Shown: in pieces, positions 16,240 to 26,321 of the stretch
How positions within the stretch are numbered: the stretch's first letter is position 1
How the letters are laid out: each line of letters begins with the position of its first letter
NCBI RefSeq assembly: GCF_001544575.2
Contig: NZ_FCNY02000025.1
Coordinates: 1-64,000 of the forward strand
DNA length: 64,000 nucleotides
Reading direction: 5' to 3'
DNA from: Caballeronia cordobensis
GTDB lineage: Bacteria; Pseudomonadota; Gammaproteobacteria; Burkholderiales; Burkholderiaceae
The notes under the pieces: model-generated
Databases searched by the model: none
What the model was told of the DNA's origin: nothing
What the model saw: the letters and a program-made list of their open reading frames with translations, nothing else
Translations under genes and position numbers: made by a program

Positions 16240-16269
16240 TTGACCCGATTGCGATTTTCGGAATATCAT
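16240..16269 (+). promoter_or_regulatory. str operon promoter (rpsL)
   Basis: TTGACC (16240-16245) lies 18 bases before TATCAT (16264-16269). Expected start is about 16276, giving a leader of roughly 140 bases before rpsL. It likely drives rpsL, rpsG, fusA and tufA. Confidence 0.75.
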
Positions 16270-16286
16270 GCTTGGTTCTCGTTCTT

Positions 16287-16378
16287 GGTCCGCCTTCGGA
16301 CCCGGCCTAGCGTCGGGCACGGAAAGCGAAATTCATCGGCGAGAATCGTCAAACGCGCAGTTCTTTTCGCTTTGCCCG
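16287..16378 (+). promoter_or_regulatory. Structured 5' leader of the rpsL mRNA
   Basis: A perfect hairpin GGTCCG/CGGACC with a 4-base loop (16287-16302) lies just inside the predicted transcript. It is followed by a long stem: CGGGC (16314-16318) plus AAAGCGAAA (16323-16331) pair with TTTCGCTTT (16365-16373) plus GCCCG (16374-16378), 14 pairs with one 4-base bulge. Function is unknown; an autoregulatory or stabilising element is plausible. Confidence 0.55.
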
Positions 16379-16418
16379 AGAGATCTGCGTGGATTTTGTT
16401 CAATTTCAGGAATAAACG

Positions 16419-16799
16419 ATGCCAACCATCAATCAACTGGTTCGCAAAGGCCGCGCGTCGGAAACGACGAAGAGCAAGTCGCCGGCCCTGCAGGACTGCC
16501 CGCAGCGTCGCGGCGTGTGCACCCGCGTGTACACGACGACGCCGAAGAAGCCGAACTCGGCACTCCGTAAGGTCGCCAAGGTTCGCCTGACGAACGGCTT
16601 CGAAGTCATTTCGTACATCGGTGGTGAAGGCCACAACCTGCAAGAACACTCGGTCGTGCTGATTCGCGGCGGCCGTGTGAAGGACTTGCCGGGTGTGCGT
16701 TACCACATGGTTCGCGGCTCGCTGGATACGCAAGGCGTCAAGGACCGTAAGCAAGCTCGCTCGAAGTACGGTGCGAAGCGTGCCAAGGCTGGCAAGTAA
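16419..16799 (+). CDS. rpsL: 30S ribosomal protein S12
   Basis: S12 monitors codon-anticodon pairing at the decoding centre. The 126-residue protein has the conserved TTPKKPNSALRKVAKVRLT segment, including the lysine at the position that is mutated in streptomycin resistance, so the sequence is of susceptible type. It is the first gene of the str operon, and 184 bases separate it from rpsG. Confidence 0.97.
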   Translation: MPTINQLVRKGRASETTKSKSPALQDCPQRRGVCTRVYTTTPKKPNSALRKVAKVRLTNGFEVISYIGGEGHNLQEHSVVLIRGGRVKDLPGVRYHMVRGSLDTQGVKDRKQARSKYGAKRAKAGK

Positions 16800-16929
16800 G
16801 CTGCCAGTTCGCTGTAGAAGAATCAGGTCGCCGCAAGGCGGTTAAGGCGGTGGTGCCGGAAATGCCGGTGTCATCGAGTAAGTGGTCACCCGGCCAAGCT
16901 GGTTTAGTCGAATAGATGTGGATCGGGTT

Positions 16930-16961
16930 AGTTGGTGGCCGCGGAGCGGAAGACGCTCCAA
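16930..16961 (+). other. Hairpin upstream of rpsG (candidate S7 operator)
   Basis: In the 184-base rpsL-rpsG gap, GTTGG with GAGCG pairs with CGCTC and CAAC just before the rpsG ribosome site. In E. coli, S7 binds the S12-S7 intercistronic RNA to repress its own translation. Only position and shape support that role here. Confidence 0.4.
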
Positions 16962-16983
16962 CTGAAAAAGCAAAGGAAGAATC

Positions 16984-17454
16984 ATGCCGCGTCGTCGCGA
17001 AGTCCCCAAGCGGGAAGTGTTGCCGGATCCGAAATTCGGCAACGTAGATGTAGCCAAGTTCATGAACGTGCTGATGCTCTCCGGCAAGAAGTCGGTTGCC
17101 GAGCGTATCGTGTACGGCGCTTTTGAACAGATCCAGACCAAGGGTGGCAAGGACCCGCTGGAAGTGTTCACGGTTGCGCTCAACAACGTGAAGCCGGTGG
17201 TCGAAGTGAAGAGCCGTCGCGTTGGTGGTGCCAACTATCAGGTTCCGGTCGAAGTGCGTCCGTCGCGTCGTATGGCATTGGCGATGCGTTGGTTGCGTGA
17301 AGCCGCGAAGAAGCGCAGCGAAAAGTCGATGGCCCTGCGTCTCGCAGGTGAACTGCAGGAAGCGGCGGAAGGCCGTGGTGGCGCAATGAAGAAGCGCGAC
17401 GAAGTTCACCGCATGGCAGAAGCCAACAAGGCATTCTCGCACTTCCGTTTCTAA
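16984..17454 (+). CDS. rpsG: 30S ribosomal protein S7
   Basis: S7 nucleates assembly of the 30S head and contacts E-site tRNA. The 156-residue product begins MPRRREVPKREVLPDPKFGN, the family N-terminus, and includes the beta-hairpin region KSRRVGGANYQVPVEV. AAAGGAAG precedes the ATG. Confidence 0.97.
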   Translation: MPRRREVPKREVLPDPKFGNVDVAKFMNVLMLSGKKSVAERIVYGAFEQIQTKGGKDPLEVFTVALNNVKPVVEVKSRRVGGANYQVPVEVRPSRRMALAMRWLREAAKKRSEKSMALRLAGELQEAAEGRGGAMKKRDEVHRMAEANKAFSHFRF

Positions 17455-17573
17455 GCTCCCGCTCACCGGGCAAACGGAAAATCAGGGCGGGTGCGCTAGT
17501 TTTGGCGCCTCGCCCGTTTGTGTTAGGGCGCGGCCGGCAGTTCGCCGGCGCGTCGACCGAAAAAGGATCCAAA

Positions 17574-19676
<2,103 letters not shown>

Positions 19677-19730
19677 TTCGGCGCAAGCCACAAGCTTTAA
19701 CCGATAACCAAACTTTGAAAGAAGGTAATC

Positions 19731-20921
19731 ATGGCAAAAGGTAAATTCGAGCGGACCAAGCCGCACGTGAACGTGGGCACGATCGGTCACGTTGACCACG
19801 GCAAGACCACGCTGACGGCAGCAATCACGACGGTGCTGACCAAGAAGTTCGGCGGCGAAGCCAAGGCGTACGACCAGATCGACGCGGCGCCGGAAGAAAA
19901 GGCGCGTGGTATCACCATCAACACCGCGCACGTCGAGTACGAAACGGCTAACCGCCACTACGCACACGTCGACTGCCCGGGCCACGCCGACTACGTGAAG
20001 AACATGATCACGGGCGCAGCGCAGATGGACGGCGCAATCCTGGTGTGCTCGGCCGCTGACGGCCCGATGCCGCAAACGCGTGAGCACATCCTGCTGGCCC
20101 GTCAGGTCGGCGTGCCCTACATCATCGTGTTCCTGAACAAGTGCGACATGGTGGACGACGCCGAGCTGCTCGAACTCGTCGAAATGGAAGTGCGTGAGCT
20201 TCTGTCGAAGTACGACTTCCCGGGCGACGACACCCCGATCATCAAGGGTTCGGCGAAGCTGGCGCTGGAAGGCGACACGGGCGAGCTGGGCGAAGTGGCG
20301 ATCATGAACCTGGCCGACGCACTGGACACGTACATCCCGACGCCGGAACGCGCTGTTGACGGTTCGTTCCTGATGCCGGTGGAAGACGTGTTCTCGATCT
20401 CGGGTCGCGGCACGGTGGTGACGGGTCGTATCGAGCGTGGTCTGGTGAAGGTCGGCGAGGAAATCGAAATCGTCGGTATCAAGCCGACGGTGAAGACGAC
20501 CTGCACGGGCGTGGAAATGTTCCGCAAGCTGCTGGACCAAGGTCAAGCGGGCGACAACGTCGGTATCCTGCTGCGCGGCACGAAGCGTGAAGACGTGGAG
20601 CGCGGCCAGGTTCTGGCCAAGCCGGGTTCGATCACGCCGCACACGCACTTCACGGCTGAAGTGTACGTGCTGAGCAAGGACGAAGGCGGCCGTCACACGC
20701 CGTTCTTCAACAACTACCGTCCGCAGTTCTACTTCCGTACGACGGACGTGACGGGCTCGATCGAGCTGCCGAAGGACAAGGAAATGGTGATGCCGGGCGA
20801 CAACGTGTCGATCACGGTGAAGCTGATTGCCCCGATCGCTATGGAAGAAGGTCTGCGCTTCGCAATTCGCGAAGGCGGCCGTACCGTCGGCGCCGGTGTC
20901 GTTGCGAAGATTATCGAGTAA
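19731..20921 (+). CDS. tufA: Elongation factor Tu, copy 2
   Basis: The 396-residue product is identical to the EF-Tu encoded at 599-1789. This copy has the classical str-operon position behind fusA, and GAAGG (19720-19724) supports the ATG. The few differences from the first gene are GCA for GCC at codon 2, one change near codon 73, and three changes within the last 35 codons. Confidence 0.98.
   Translation: MAKGKFERTKPHVNVGTIGHVDHGKTTLTAAITTVLTKKFGGEAKAYDQIDAAPEEKARGITINTAHVEYETANRHYAHVDCPGHADYVKNMITGAAQMDGAILVCSAADGPMPQTREHILLARQVGVPYIIVFLNKCDMVDDAELLELVEMEVRELLSKYDFPGDDTPIIKGSAKLALEGDTGELGEVAIMNLADALDTYIPTPERAVDGSFLMPVEDVFSISGRGTVVTGRIERGLVKVGEEIEIVGIKPTVKTTCTGVEMFRKLLDQGQAGDNVGILLRGTKREDVERGQVLAKPGSITPHTHFTAEVYVLSKDEGGRHTPFFNNYRPQFYFRTTDVTGSIELPKDKEMVMPGDNVSITVKLIAPIAMEEGLRFAIREGGRTVGAGVVAKIIE
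19731..20921 (+). repeat. tuf long direct repeat, right copy (partner 599-1789)
   Basis: This is the right copy of the duplicated tuf gene. The differing positions here are 19736, 19949, 20828, 20840 and 20867. Flanking sequences are unrelated, so the identical tract stops at the coding boundaries. Confidence 0.95.
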
Positions 20922-20961
20922 AATCTCGGATTCGCTCGATCTGAAGTAGCAGTACCCGACC

Positions 20962-20998
20962 GGGTTCGGGCGTGCGCTCTCCGCAAGCGCCCGAACCC
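20962..20998 (+). terminator. Hairpin between tufA and rpsJ, possible weak terminator
   Basis: GGGTTCGGGCG (20962-20972) pairs perfectly with CGCCCGAACCC (20988-20998). The following ACGCTCTTTTG has only a short T run, so read-through into the S10 operon is likely and this may attenuate between str and S10. Confidence 0.55.
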
Positions 20999-21054
20999 AC
21001 GCTCTTTTGCCCAATCGGCGGTGCAAGACCGCCTCGCTCTTTTAAGGAATCGTC

Positions 21055-21366
21055 ATGCAGAACCAGAAAATCCGTATTCGTCTGAAGGCTTTCGACTATC
21101 GCCTGATCGATCAATCGGCAGCCGAGATCGTCGATACGGCGAAGCGGACTGGCGCGATCGTCCGTGGCCCGGTGCCGCTGCCGACGCGTATTCAGCGTTT
21201 CGACATCCTGCGTTCGCCGCACGTCAACAAGACGTCGCGCGACCAGCTCGAAATCCGTACGCATCAGCGCCTGATGGACATCGTCGATCCGACGGACAAG
21301 ACCGTCGACGCGCTGATGAAGCTCGACCTGCCGGCTGGCGTGGACGTCGAGATCAAGCTGCAGTAA
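21055..21366 (+). CDS. rpsJ: 30S ribosomal protein S10 (NusE)
   Basis: S10 is a 30S head protein and, as NusE, a partner of NusB and NusG in antitermination. The 103-residue product begins MQNQKIRIRLKAFDYRLID and contains PLPTRIQRFDILRSPHVNKT, both hallmark segments. TAAGGA precedes the ATG. A 208-base gap containing its own promoter separates it from rplC. Confidence 0.97.
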   Translation: MQNQKIRIRLKAFDYRLIDQSAAEIVDTAKRTGAIVRGPVPLPTRIQRFDILRSPHVNKTSRDQLEIRTHQRLMDIVDPTDKTVDALMKLDLPAGVDVEIKLQ

Positions 21367-21425
21367 GTCCCAAAAGCTCCGCTGGCGGCAACAAAACCGG
21401 CAGATGGAGCTAAGTCTTTGATTGC

Positions 21426-21467
21426 TTGCATGATTCGAAAAGCCTTGTTATACTCCAAGGCTTTTCG
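21426..21467 (+). promoter_or_regulatory. rplC promoter with -10 in the loop of an inverted repeat
   Basis: TTGCAT (21426-21431) is 17 bases from TATACT (21449-21454). The -10 sits in the 10-base loop between the perfect 11-base arms CGAAAAGCCTT (21436-21446) and AAGGCTTTTCG (21457-21467). The element can start rplC transcription, and in RNA from rpsJ it would fold as a hairpin. The rest of the 21367-21574 gap has no visible gene. Confidence 0.72.
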
Positions 21468-21574
21468 CGCCTATGCGCACGAAAAAGACGCAAGAAAGCC
21501 GACCCAGTCTCCCGTGACGCAGCCGGCATTTGTAAATCAGCCCCGACCAATCGCAGTTGGGAATGGAGAAAACG

Positions 21575-22234
21575 ATGAGCCTTGGACTCGTAGGTCGCAA
21601 GGTTGGCATGACCCGTATCTTCACGCCTGAGGGGGATTCGATCCCCGTCACCGTGCTGGACGTGTCGGACAACCGCGTGACGCAGATCAAGACCGTTGAA
21701 ACGGATGGTTATACCGCCGTTCAGGTTGCATTCGGCGCCCGCCGCGCATCGCGCGTGACGAAGCCGTTGGCGGGTCACCTCGCCAAAGCCGGCGTTCAAG
21801 CCGGTGAAATCCTCAAGGAATTCCATATCGATACGGCCAAGGCAGGTGAACTGTCGAACGGCGCTGTCATCGGTACGGACATTTTCGAAGTCGGCCAGAA
21901 GGTTGATGTGCAAGGCACGTCGATCGGTAAGGGCTACGCCGGTACCATCAAGCGCTACAACTTCGCTTCGGGCCGCGCATCGCACGGTAACTCGCGTTCG
22001 CACAACGTTCCGGGTTCGATCGGTATGGCGCAGGATCCGGGTCGTGTTTTCCCGGGTAAGCGCATGACGGGTCACCTCGGCGATGACACCGTTACGGTTC
22101 AAAACCTCGAAATCGCCCGCATCGACGCTGAGCGCAATCTGCTGCTCGTCCGCGGTGCTGTTCCGGGTGCGAAGGGCGGCAAGGTCTTCGTGACCCCGGC
22201 CGTCAAGACGCGTGCTGTGAAAGGAGCGAAATAA
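21575..22234 (+). CDS. rplC: 50S ribosomal protein L3
   Basis: L3 binds 23S rRNA near the peptidyl-transferase centre and starts large-subunit assembly. The 219-residue protein begins MSLGLVGRKVGMTRIF behind TGGAG; an ATG six codons upstream is in frame but less likely. The loop motif GSIGMAQDPGRVFPGKRM, whose glutamine is methylated in other bacteria, is intact. The stop overlaps the rplD start (TAATG). Confidence 0.97.
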   Translation: MSLGLVGRKVGMTRIFTPEGDSIPVTVLDVSDNRVTQIKTVETDGYTAVQVAFGARRASRVTKPLAGHLAKAGVQAGEILKEFHIDTAKAGELSNGAVIGTDIFEVGQKVDVQGTSIGKGYAGTIKRYNFASGRASHGNSRSHNVPGSIGMAQDPGRVFPGKRMTGHLGDDTVTVQNLEIARIDAERNLLLVRGAVPGAKGGKVFVTPAVKTRAVKGAK

Positions 22235-22854
22235 TGGAACTTAAGCTCCTGAATGCCAATGGTCAGGAAGGCGCTGGCGTGAACGCATCGGACGTCGTGT
22301 TCGGTCGCGATTACAACGAAGCCCTGATTCACCAGGTCGTCGTCGCCTATCAGGCGAATGCACGCAGCGGCAACCGCGCTCAGAAGGATCGCGAGCAGGT
22401 CAAGCACACCACCAAGAAGCCGTGGCGTCAGAAGGGTACGGGCCGCGCTCGTGCCGGTATGTCGTCGAGCCCGTTGTGGCGTGGCGGTGGTCGCATTTTC
22501 CCGAATTCGCCGGAAGAAAACTTCTCGCACAAGGTCAACAAGAAGATGCATCGCGCGGGTCTCCGCTCGATCTTCTCGCAGTTGGCTCGCGAAGGCCGTA
22601 TCGCTGTTGTCGAAGACTTCGTGCTCGAAGCTCCGAAGACCAAGCTGCTGGCCGAAAAATTCAAGGCAATGGGCCTCGACTCCGTGTTGGTGATCACCGA
22701 TACGGTCGACGAGAACCTGTACCTCGCGTCGCGCAACCTGGCCCACGTGGCGGTTGTCGAGCCGCGTTACGCCGACCCGCTCTCGCTGATCTACTTCAAG
22801 AAAGTGCTGATCACGAAGGCTGCGGTTGCTCAGATCGAGGAGTTGCTGTCATGA
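22234..22854 (+). CDS. rplD: 50S ribosomal protein L4
   Basis: L4 lines the peptide exit tunnel; in E. coli it also represses its own S10 operon. The 206 residues include the tunnel loop KKPWRQKGTGRARAGMSSSP, with GGGRIFPNSPEENFSHKVNK following. It starts within the rplC stop and its own stop overlaps the rplW start. Confidence 0.97.
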   Translation: MELKLLNANGQEGAGVNASDVVFGRDYNEALIHQVVVAYQANARSGNRAQKDREQVKHTTKKPWRQKGTGRARAGMSSSPLWRGGGRIFPNSPEENFSHKVNKKMHRAGLRSIFSQLAREGRIAVVEDFVLEAPKTKLLAEKFKAMGLDSVLVITDTVDENLYLASRNLAHVAVVEPRYADPLSLIYFKKVLITKAAVAQIEELLS

Positions 22855-23165
22855 GCGAAATCCGCAAAAACGATCATCGTTTGATGCAAGTTCTGCTCGC
22901 GCCGGTGATCTCCGAAAAGGCGACGCTGGTTGCCGACAAGAACGAACAAGTCGTGTTCGAAGTCGCACCGGACGCCACGAAGCAGGAAGTCAAGGCTGCT
23001 GTCGAGCTGCTGTTCAAGGTCGAAGTCAATTCCGTCAACGTGCTCGTCACGAAGGGCAAGGCAAAGCGCTTTGGCCGCTTCAACGGCAAGCGCAAGGACG
23101 TGAAGAAGGCGTACGTCTGCCTGAAGCCCGGCCAGGAAATCAACTTTGAAGCGGAGGCCAAGTAA
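22851..23165 (+). CDS. rplW: 50S ribosomal protein L23
   Basis: L23 sits at the exit-tunnel rim and docks trigger factor and the signal recognition particle. The 104-residue product begins MSEIRKNDHRLMQVLLAPVI and has VNVLVTKGKAKRFGR. ATG 22851 overlaps the rplD stop by four bases (ATGA); the frame remains open much further upstream, but only from this start does it resemble L23. Confidence 0.96.
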   Translation: MSEIRKNDHRLMQVLLAPVISEKATLVADKNEQVVFEVAPDATKQEVKAAVELLFKVEVNSVNVLVTKGKAKRFGRFNGKRKDVKKAYVCLKPGQEINFEAEAK

Positions 23166-23167
23166 TC

Positions 23168-23995
23168 ATGGCAATCGTGAAAGTTAAGCCGACCTCGCCG
23201 GGTCGCCGCGCGATGGTCAAGATCGTCAACAAGGATCTGCACAAGGGCAAGCCGCACGCAGCGCTGCTCGACACGCAATCCAAGTCGGCGGGCCGTAACA
23301 ACAACGGCCGTATCACCACGCGTCACCAAGGTGGCGGTCACAAGCAGCACTATCGTATCGTCGATTTCCGTCGCAACAAGGACGGCATTCCGGCAAAGGT
23401 CGAGCGTCTCGAGTACGACCCGAACCGTAGCGCGAACATCGCGCTGGTTCTGTACGCAGACGGCGAGCGCCGCTACATCATCGCGCCGAAGGGCGTGACG
23501 GTCGGCACGCAGCTCATGTCCGGTTCGGAAGCGCCGATCCGCGCGGGTAACACCCTGCCGATCCGCAATATCCCGGTTGGTACGACGATCCACTGCATCG
23601 AAATGCTGCCGGGCAAGGGCGCGCAAATGGCGCGTTCGGCTGGTACGTCCGCCATGCTGCTGGCTCGCGAAGGCGTCTACGCTCAAGTGCGTCTGCGCTC
23701 GGGCGAAATCCGCCGCGTGCACGTCGAGTGCCGCGCGACGATCGGCGAAGTGGGTAACGAAGAGCATAGCCTCCGTCAAATCGGTAAGGCTGGCGCGAAC
23801 CGCTGGCGCGGTATCCGTCCGACGGTGCGCGGCGTTGCAATGAACCCGGTCGATCACCCGCACGGCGGTGGTGAAGGTAAGACGGCAGCAGGTCGCGATC
23901 CGGTGAGCCCGTGGGGCACGCCGACGAAGGGCTATCGCACCCGCAGCAACAAGCGCACGACGACCATGATCGTCCAGCGCCGTCACAAGCGTTAA
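23168..23995 (+). CDS. rplB: 50S ribosomal protein L2
   Basis: L2 is among the most conserved ribosomal proteins and is required for subunit joining and peptidyl transfer. The 275-residue protein has GGGHKQHYRIVDFRRNKDG and, near the C-terminus, MNPVDHPHGGGEGK, containing the functionally important histidine. It begins two bases after the rplW stop. Confidence 0.98.
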   Translation: MAIVKVKPTSPGRRAMVKIVNKDLHKGKPHAALLDTQSKSAGRNNNGRITTRHQGGGHKQHYRIVDFRRNKDGIPAKVERLEYDPNRSANIALVLYADGERRYIIAPKGVTVGTQLMSGSEAPIRAGNTLPIRNIPVGTTIHCIEMLPGKGAQMARSAGTSAMLLAREGVYAQVRLRSGEIRRVHVECRATIGEVGNEEHSLRQIGKAGANRWRGIRPTVRGVAMNPVDHPHGGGEGKTAAGRDPVSPWGTPTKGYRTRSNKRTTTMIVQRRHKR

Positions 23996-24005
23996 GGAGT
24001 AGGCA

Positions 24006-24281
24006 ATGACACGTTCTGCTAAAAAAGGTCCGTTCTGCGACGCTCATTTGCTGAAGAAAGTTGAGGCGGCTGCGTCCACGCGTGACAAGAAGCCGATCAA
24101 GACCTGGTCGCGTCGTTCGACGATTTTGCCGGACTTCATCGGTCTGACGATCGCTGTTCACAACGGCCGTCAGCACGTTCCGGTGTACGTCACGGAAAAC
24201 ATGGTCGGCCACAAGCTTGGCGAGTTCGCACTGACCCGTACGTTCAAGGGTCACGCGGCCGACAAGAAGGCCAAGAAATAA
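24006..24281 (+). CDS. rpsS: 30S ribosomal protein S19
   Basis: S19 forms a complex with S13 in the 30S head and contacts the 50S subunit. The 91-residue product begins MTRSAKKGPFCDAHLLKKVE and has the signature VGHKLGEFALTRTFKGH. AAGGAG lies six bases upstream of the ATG. Confidence 0.97.
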   Translation: MTRSAKKGPFCDAHLLKKVEAAASTRDKKPIKTWSRRSTILPDFIGLTIAVHNGRQHVPVYVTENMVGHKLGEFALTRTFKGHAADKKAKK

Positions 24282-24293
24282 GGGGCAATCAAG

Positions 24294-24623
24294 ATGGAAG
24301 TGAAAGCAATTCATCGCGGTGCCCGCATCTCGGCGCAGAAAACGCGCCTTGTGGCTGACCAGATTCGTGGTTTGCCGGTCGACAAGGCGCTGAACGTTCT
24401 GACGTTCTCGCCGAAGAAGGCGGCGGGTATCGTCAAGAAGGTCGTGCTGTCTGCGATCGCGAATGCGGAACACAACGAAGGCGCCGATATCGACGAGCTC
24501 AAGATCAAGAGCATCTACGTCGACAAGGCTGCTTCGCTGAAGCGTTTCACCGCACGCGCCAAGGGTCGCGGTAATCGCATCGAGAAGCAATCCTGTCACA
24601 TCACTGTGACGGTCGGGAATTAA
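24294..24623 (+). CDS. rplV: 50S ribosomal protein L22
   Basis: L22 reaches into the exit tunnel, where its beta hairpin narrows the macrolide region. The 109-residue protein has [21 protein letters not shown] near the start and the hairpin [16 protein letters not shown] near the end. It lies 12 bases after rpsS. Confidence 0.97.
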
Positions 24624-24634
24624 GGAGCCATACG

Positions 24635-25429
24635 ATGGGACAGAAAATTCATCCGACTGGCTTCCGTTTGGCCGTCAGCCGCAATTGGGCTTCGCGCTGG
24701 TACGCGAACAACAACAATTTCGCGGCGATGTTGCAGGAAGACATCGGTGTCCGTGAATACCTGAAGAAGAAGCTGAAGAACGCTTCGGTTGGTCGCGTCG
24801 TTATCGAGCGTCCGGCGAAGAACGCGCGCATCACGATTTACAGCTCGCGTCCTGGCGTCGTCATCGGCAAGAAGGGTGAAGACATCGAACTGCTGAAGTC
24901 CGAGCTGCAAAAGCGCATGGGCGTTCCGGTTCACGTCAACATCGAAGAAATCCGCAAGCCGGAAACCGATGCTCAGCTGATCGCTGACTCCATCACGCAG
25001 CAGCTCGAGCGCCGGATCATGTTCCGCCGCGCGATGAAGCGTGCGATGCAGAACGCGATGCGTCTTGGCGCCCAAGGCATCAAGATCATGAGCGCGGGCC
25101 GCCTGAACGGTATCGAAATCGCTCGTACCGAGTGGTATCGCGAAGGTCGCGTGCCCCTCCATACGCTGCGTGCGGATATCGACTACGCGACTTCGGAAGC
25201 GAAGACGACGTACGGCATCATCGGCGTGAAGGTGTGGGTCTATAAGGGCGACACCCTCGGCCGTAACGAAGCGCCGGTCGTGGAAGAAGTAGCGGAAGAA
25301 AAGCGTCCGCGCCGCAACGCACGTCCGGGTGGCGATCGCCGTCCGCGTCGCGATGGTGAAGGCGGTGGCCCGGCAGGTGCACGCCGTGGCGGCCCTCGCC
25401 GTGGCGGTGACGCGAAGACTGGAGAATAA
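24635..25429 (+). CDS. rpsC: 30S ribosomal protein S3 with a long Arg/Gly-rich tail
   Basis: S3 lines the mRNA entry channel. The 264-residue product begins MGQKIHPTGFRLAVSRNW and has a KH domain with VVIGKKGEDIELLKSEL. After about residue 215, where the E. coli protein (233 residues) is nearly complete, a low-complexity tail of some 45 residues runs through acidic VEEVAEEKRP and then repeated RR/RGG elements (RPRRDGEGGG, ARRGGPRRGG). Long S3 tails occur in related betaproteobacteria; function unknown. Confidence 0.97.
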   Translation: MGQKIHPTGFRLAVSRNWASRWYANNNNFAAMLQEDIGVREYLKKKLKNASVGRVVIERPAKNARITIYSSRPGVVIGKKGEDIELLKSELQKRMGVPVHVNIEEIRKPETDAQLIADSITQQLERRIMFRRAMKRAMQNAMRLGAQGIKIMSAGRLNGIEIARTEWYREGRVPLHTLRADIDYATSEAKTTYGIIGVKVWVYKGDTLGRNEAPVVEEVAEEKRPRRNARPGGDRRPRRDGEGGGPAGARRGGPRRGGDAKTGE

Positions 25430-25431
25430 CG

Positions 25432-25848
25432 ATGCTGCAACCGAAACGCAGAAAGTATCGCAAAGAGCAGAAGGGTCGTAACACCGGCAAGGCGACGCGC
25501 GGCAACGCAGTGTCGTTCGGTGAGTACGGTCTGAAGGCTATCGGTCGCGGCCGTTTGACCGCGCGTCAAATCGAAGCGGCGCGTCGTGCAATGACGCGTC
25601 ACATCAAGCGTGGCGGCCGGATCTGGATCCGTATCTTCCCGGACAAGCCGATTTCGCAAAAGCCGGCCGAAGTGCGTATGGGTAACGGTAAGGGTAATCC
25701 TGAGTACTACGTCGCCGAGATTCAGCCGGGCAAGATGCTGTACGAAATGGACGGTGTCACCGAAGAACTGGCGCGCGAAGCGTTCCGTCTGGCTGCAGCC
25801 AAGCTGCCGCTCAAGACGAACTTCGTGGTCCGTCAGCTCGGCGCCTAA
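25432..25848 (+). CDS. rplP: 50S ribosomal protein L16
   Basis: L16 positions A-site tRNA at the peptidyl-transferase centre. The 138-residue protein begins MLQPKRRKYRKEQKGRNTG and contains GRLTARQIEAARRAMTRHIK and the conserved RMGNGKGNPEYYVAEIQPGK segment. It starts two bases after the rpsC stop. Confidence 0.97.
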   Translation: MLQPKRRKYRKEQKGRNTGKATRGNAVSFGEYGLKAIGRGRLTARQIEAARRAMTRHIKRGGRIWIRIFPDKPISQKPAEVRMGNGKGNPEYYVAEIQPGKMLYEMDGVTEELAREAFRLAAAKLPLKTNFVVRQLGA

Positions 25849-25857
25849 GGAGTAAAT

Positions 25858-26052
25858 ATGAAGGCAACTGAACTTCGCCAGAAAGACCAGGACGCGCTCA
25901 ACAAGGAGTTGTCGGACCTGCTCAAGGCGCAATTTGGCCTGCGCATGCAACTCGCGACCCAGCAGCTCACGAACACGAGCCAGCTGAAGAAGGTTCGTCG
26001 CGACATCGCGCGCGTGCGCACCGTCATGACCGAGAAGGCGAACCAGAAATGA
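25858..26052 (+). CDS. rpmC: 50S ribosomal protein L29
   Basis: L29 lies at the tunnel exit beside L23. The 64-residue two-helix protein begins MKATELRQKDQDALNKELSD and has the family motif LRMQLATQQLTNTSQLKKVR. Its stop overlaps the rpsQ start (ATGA). Confidence 0.96.
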   Translation: MKATELRQKDQDALNKELSDLLKAQFGLRMQLATQQLTNTSQLKKVRRDIARVRTVMTEKANQK

Positions 26053-26321
26053 ACGATAGCGTAAAAACCTCGCTCAAGCGGACGCTGGTCGGCAAGGTCG
26101 TCAGCAACAAGATGGACAAGACGGTCACCGTGCTGGTCGAGCACCGCGTGAAGCATCCGATCTACGGCAAGTACGTCGTGCGTTCGAAGAAGTATCACGC
26201 GCACGATGACGCGAACACGTACAACGAAGGCGATCTCGTCGAAATCCAGGAAACCCGTCCGATTTCGAAGACGAAAGCCTGGGTTGTGTCGAAGCTGGTT
26301 GAAGCGGCTCGCGTGATTTAA
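26049..26321 (+). CDS. rpsQ: 30S ribosomal protein S17
   Basis: S17 is a primary 16S rRNA binder of the 30S body. The 90-residue OB-fold protein contains LVGKVVSNKMDKTVTVLVEH and KKYHAHDDAN. It overlaps rpmC by four bases. It is the last gene before a 299-base gap with a new promoter, so the S10 operon probably ends here. Confidence 0.97.
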   Translation: MNDSVKTSLKRTLVGKVVSNKMDKTVTVLVEHRVKHPIYGKYVVRSKKYHAHDDANTYNEGDLVEIQETRPISKTKAWVVSKLVEAARVI

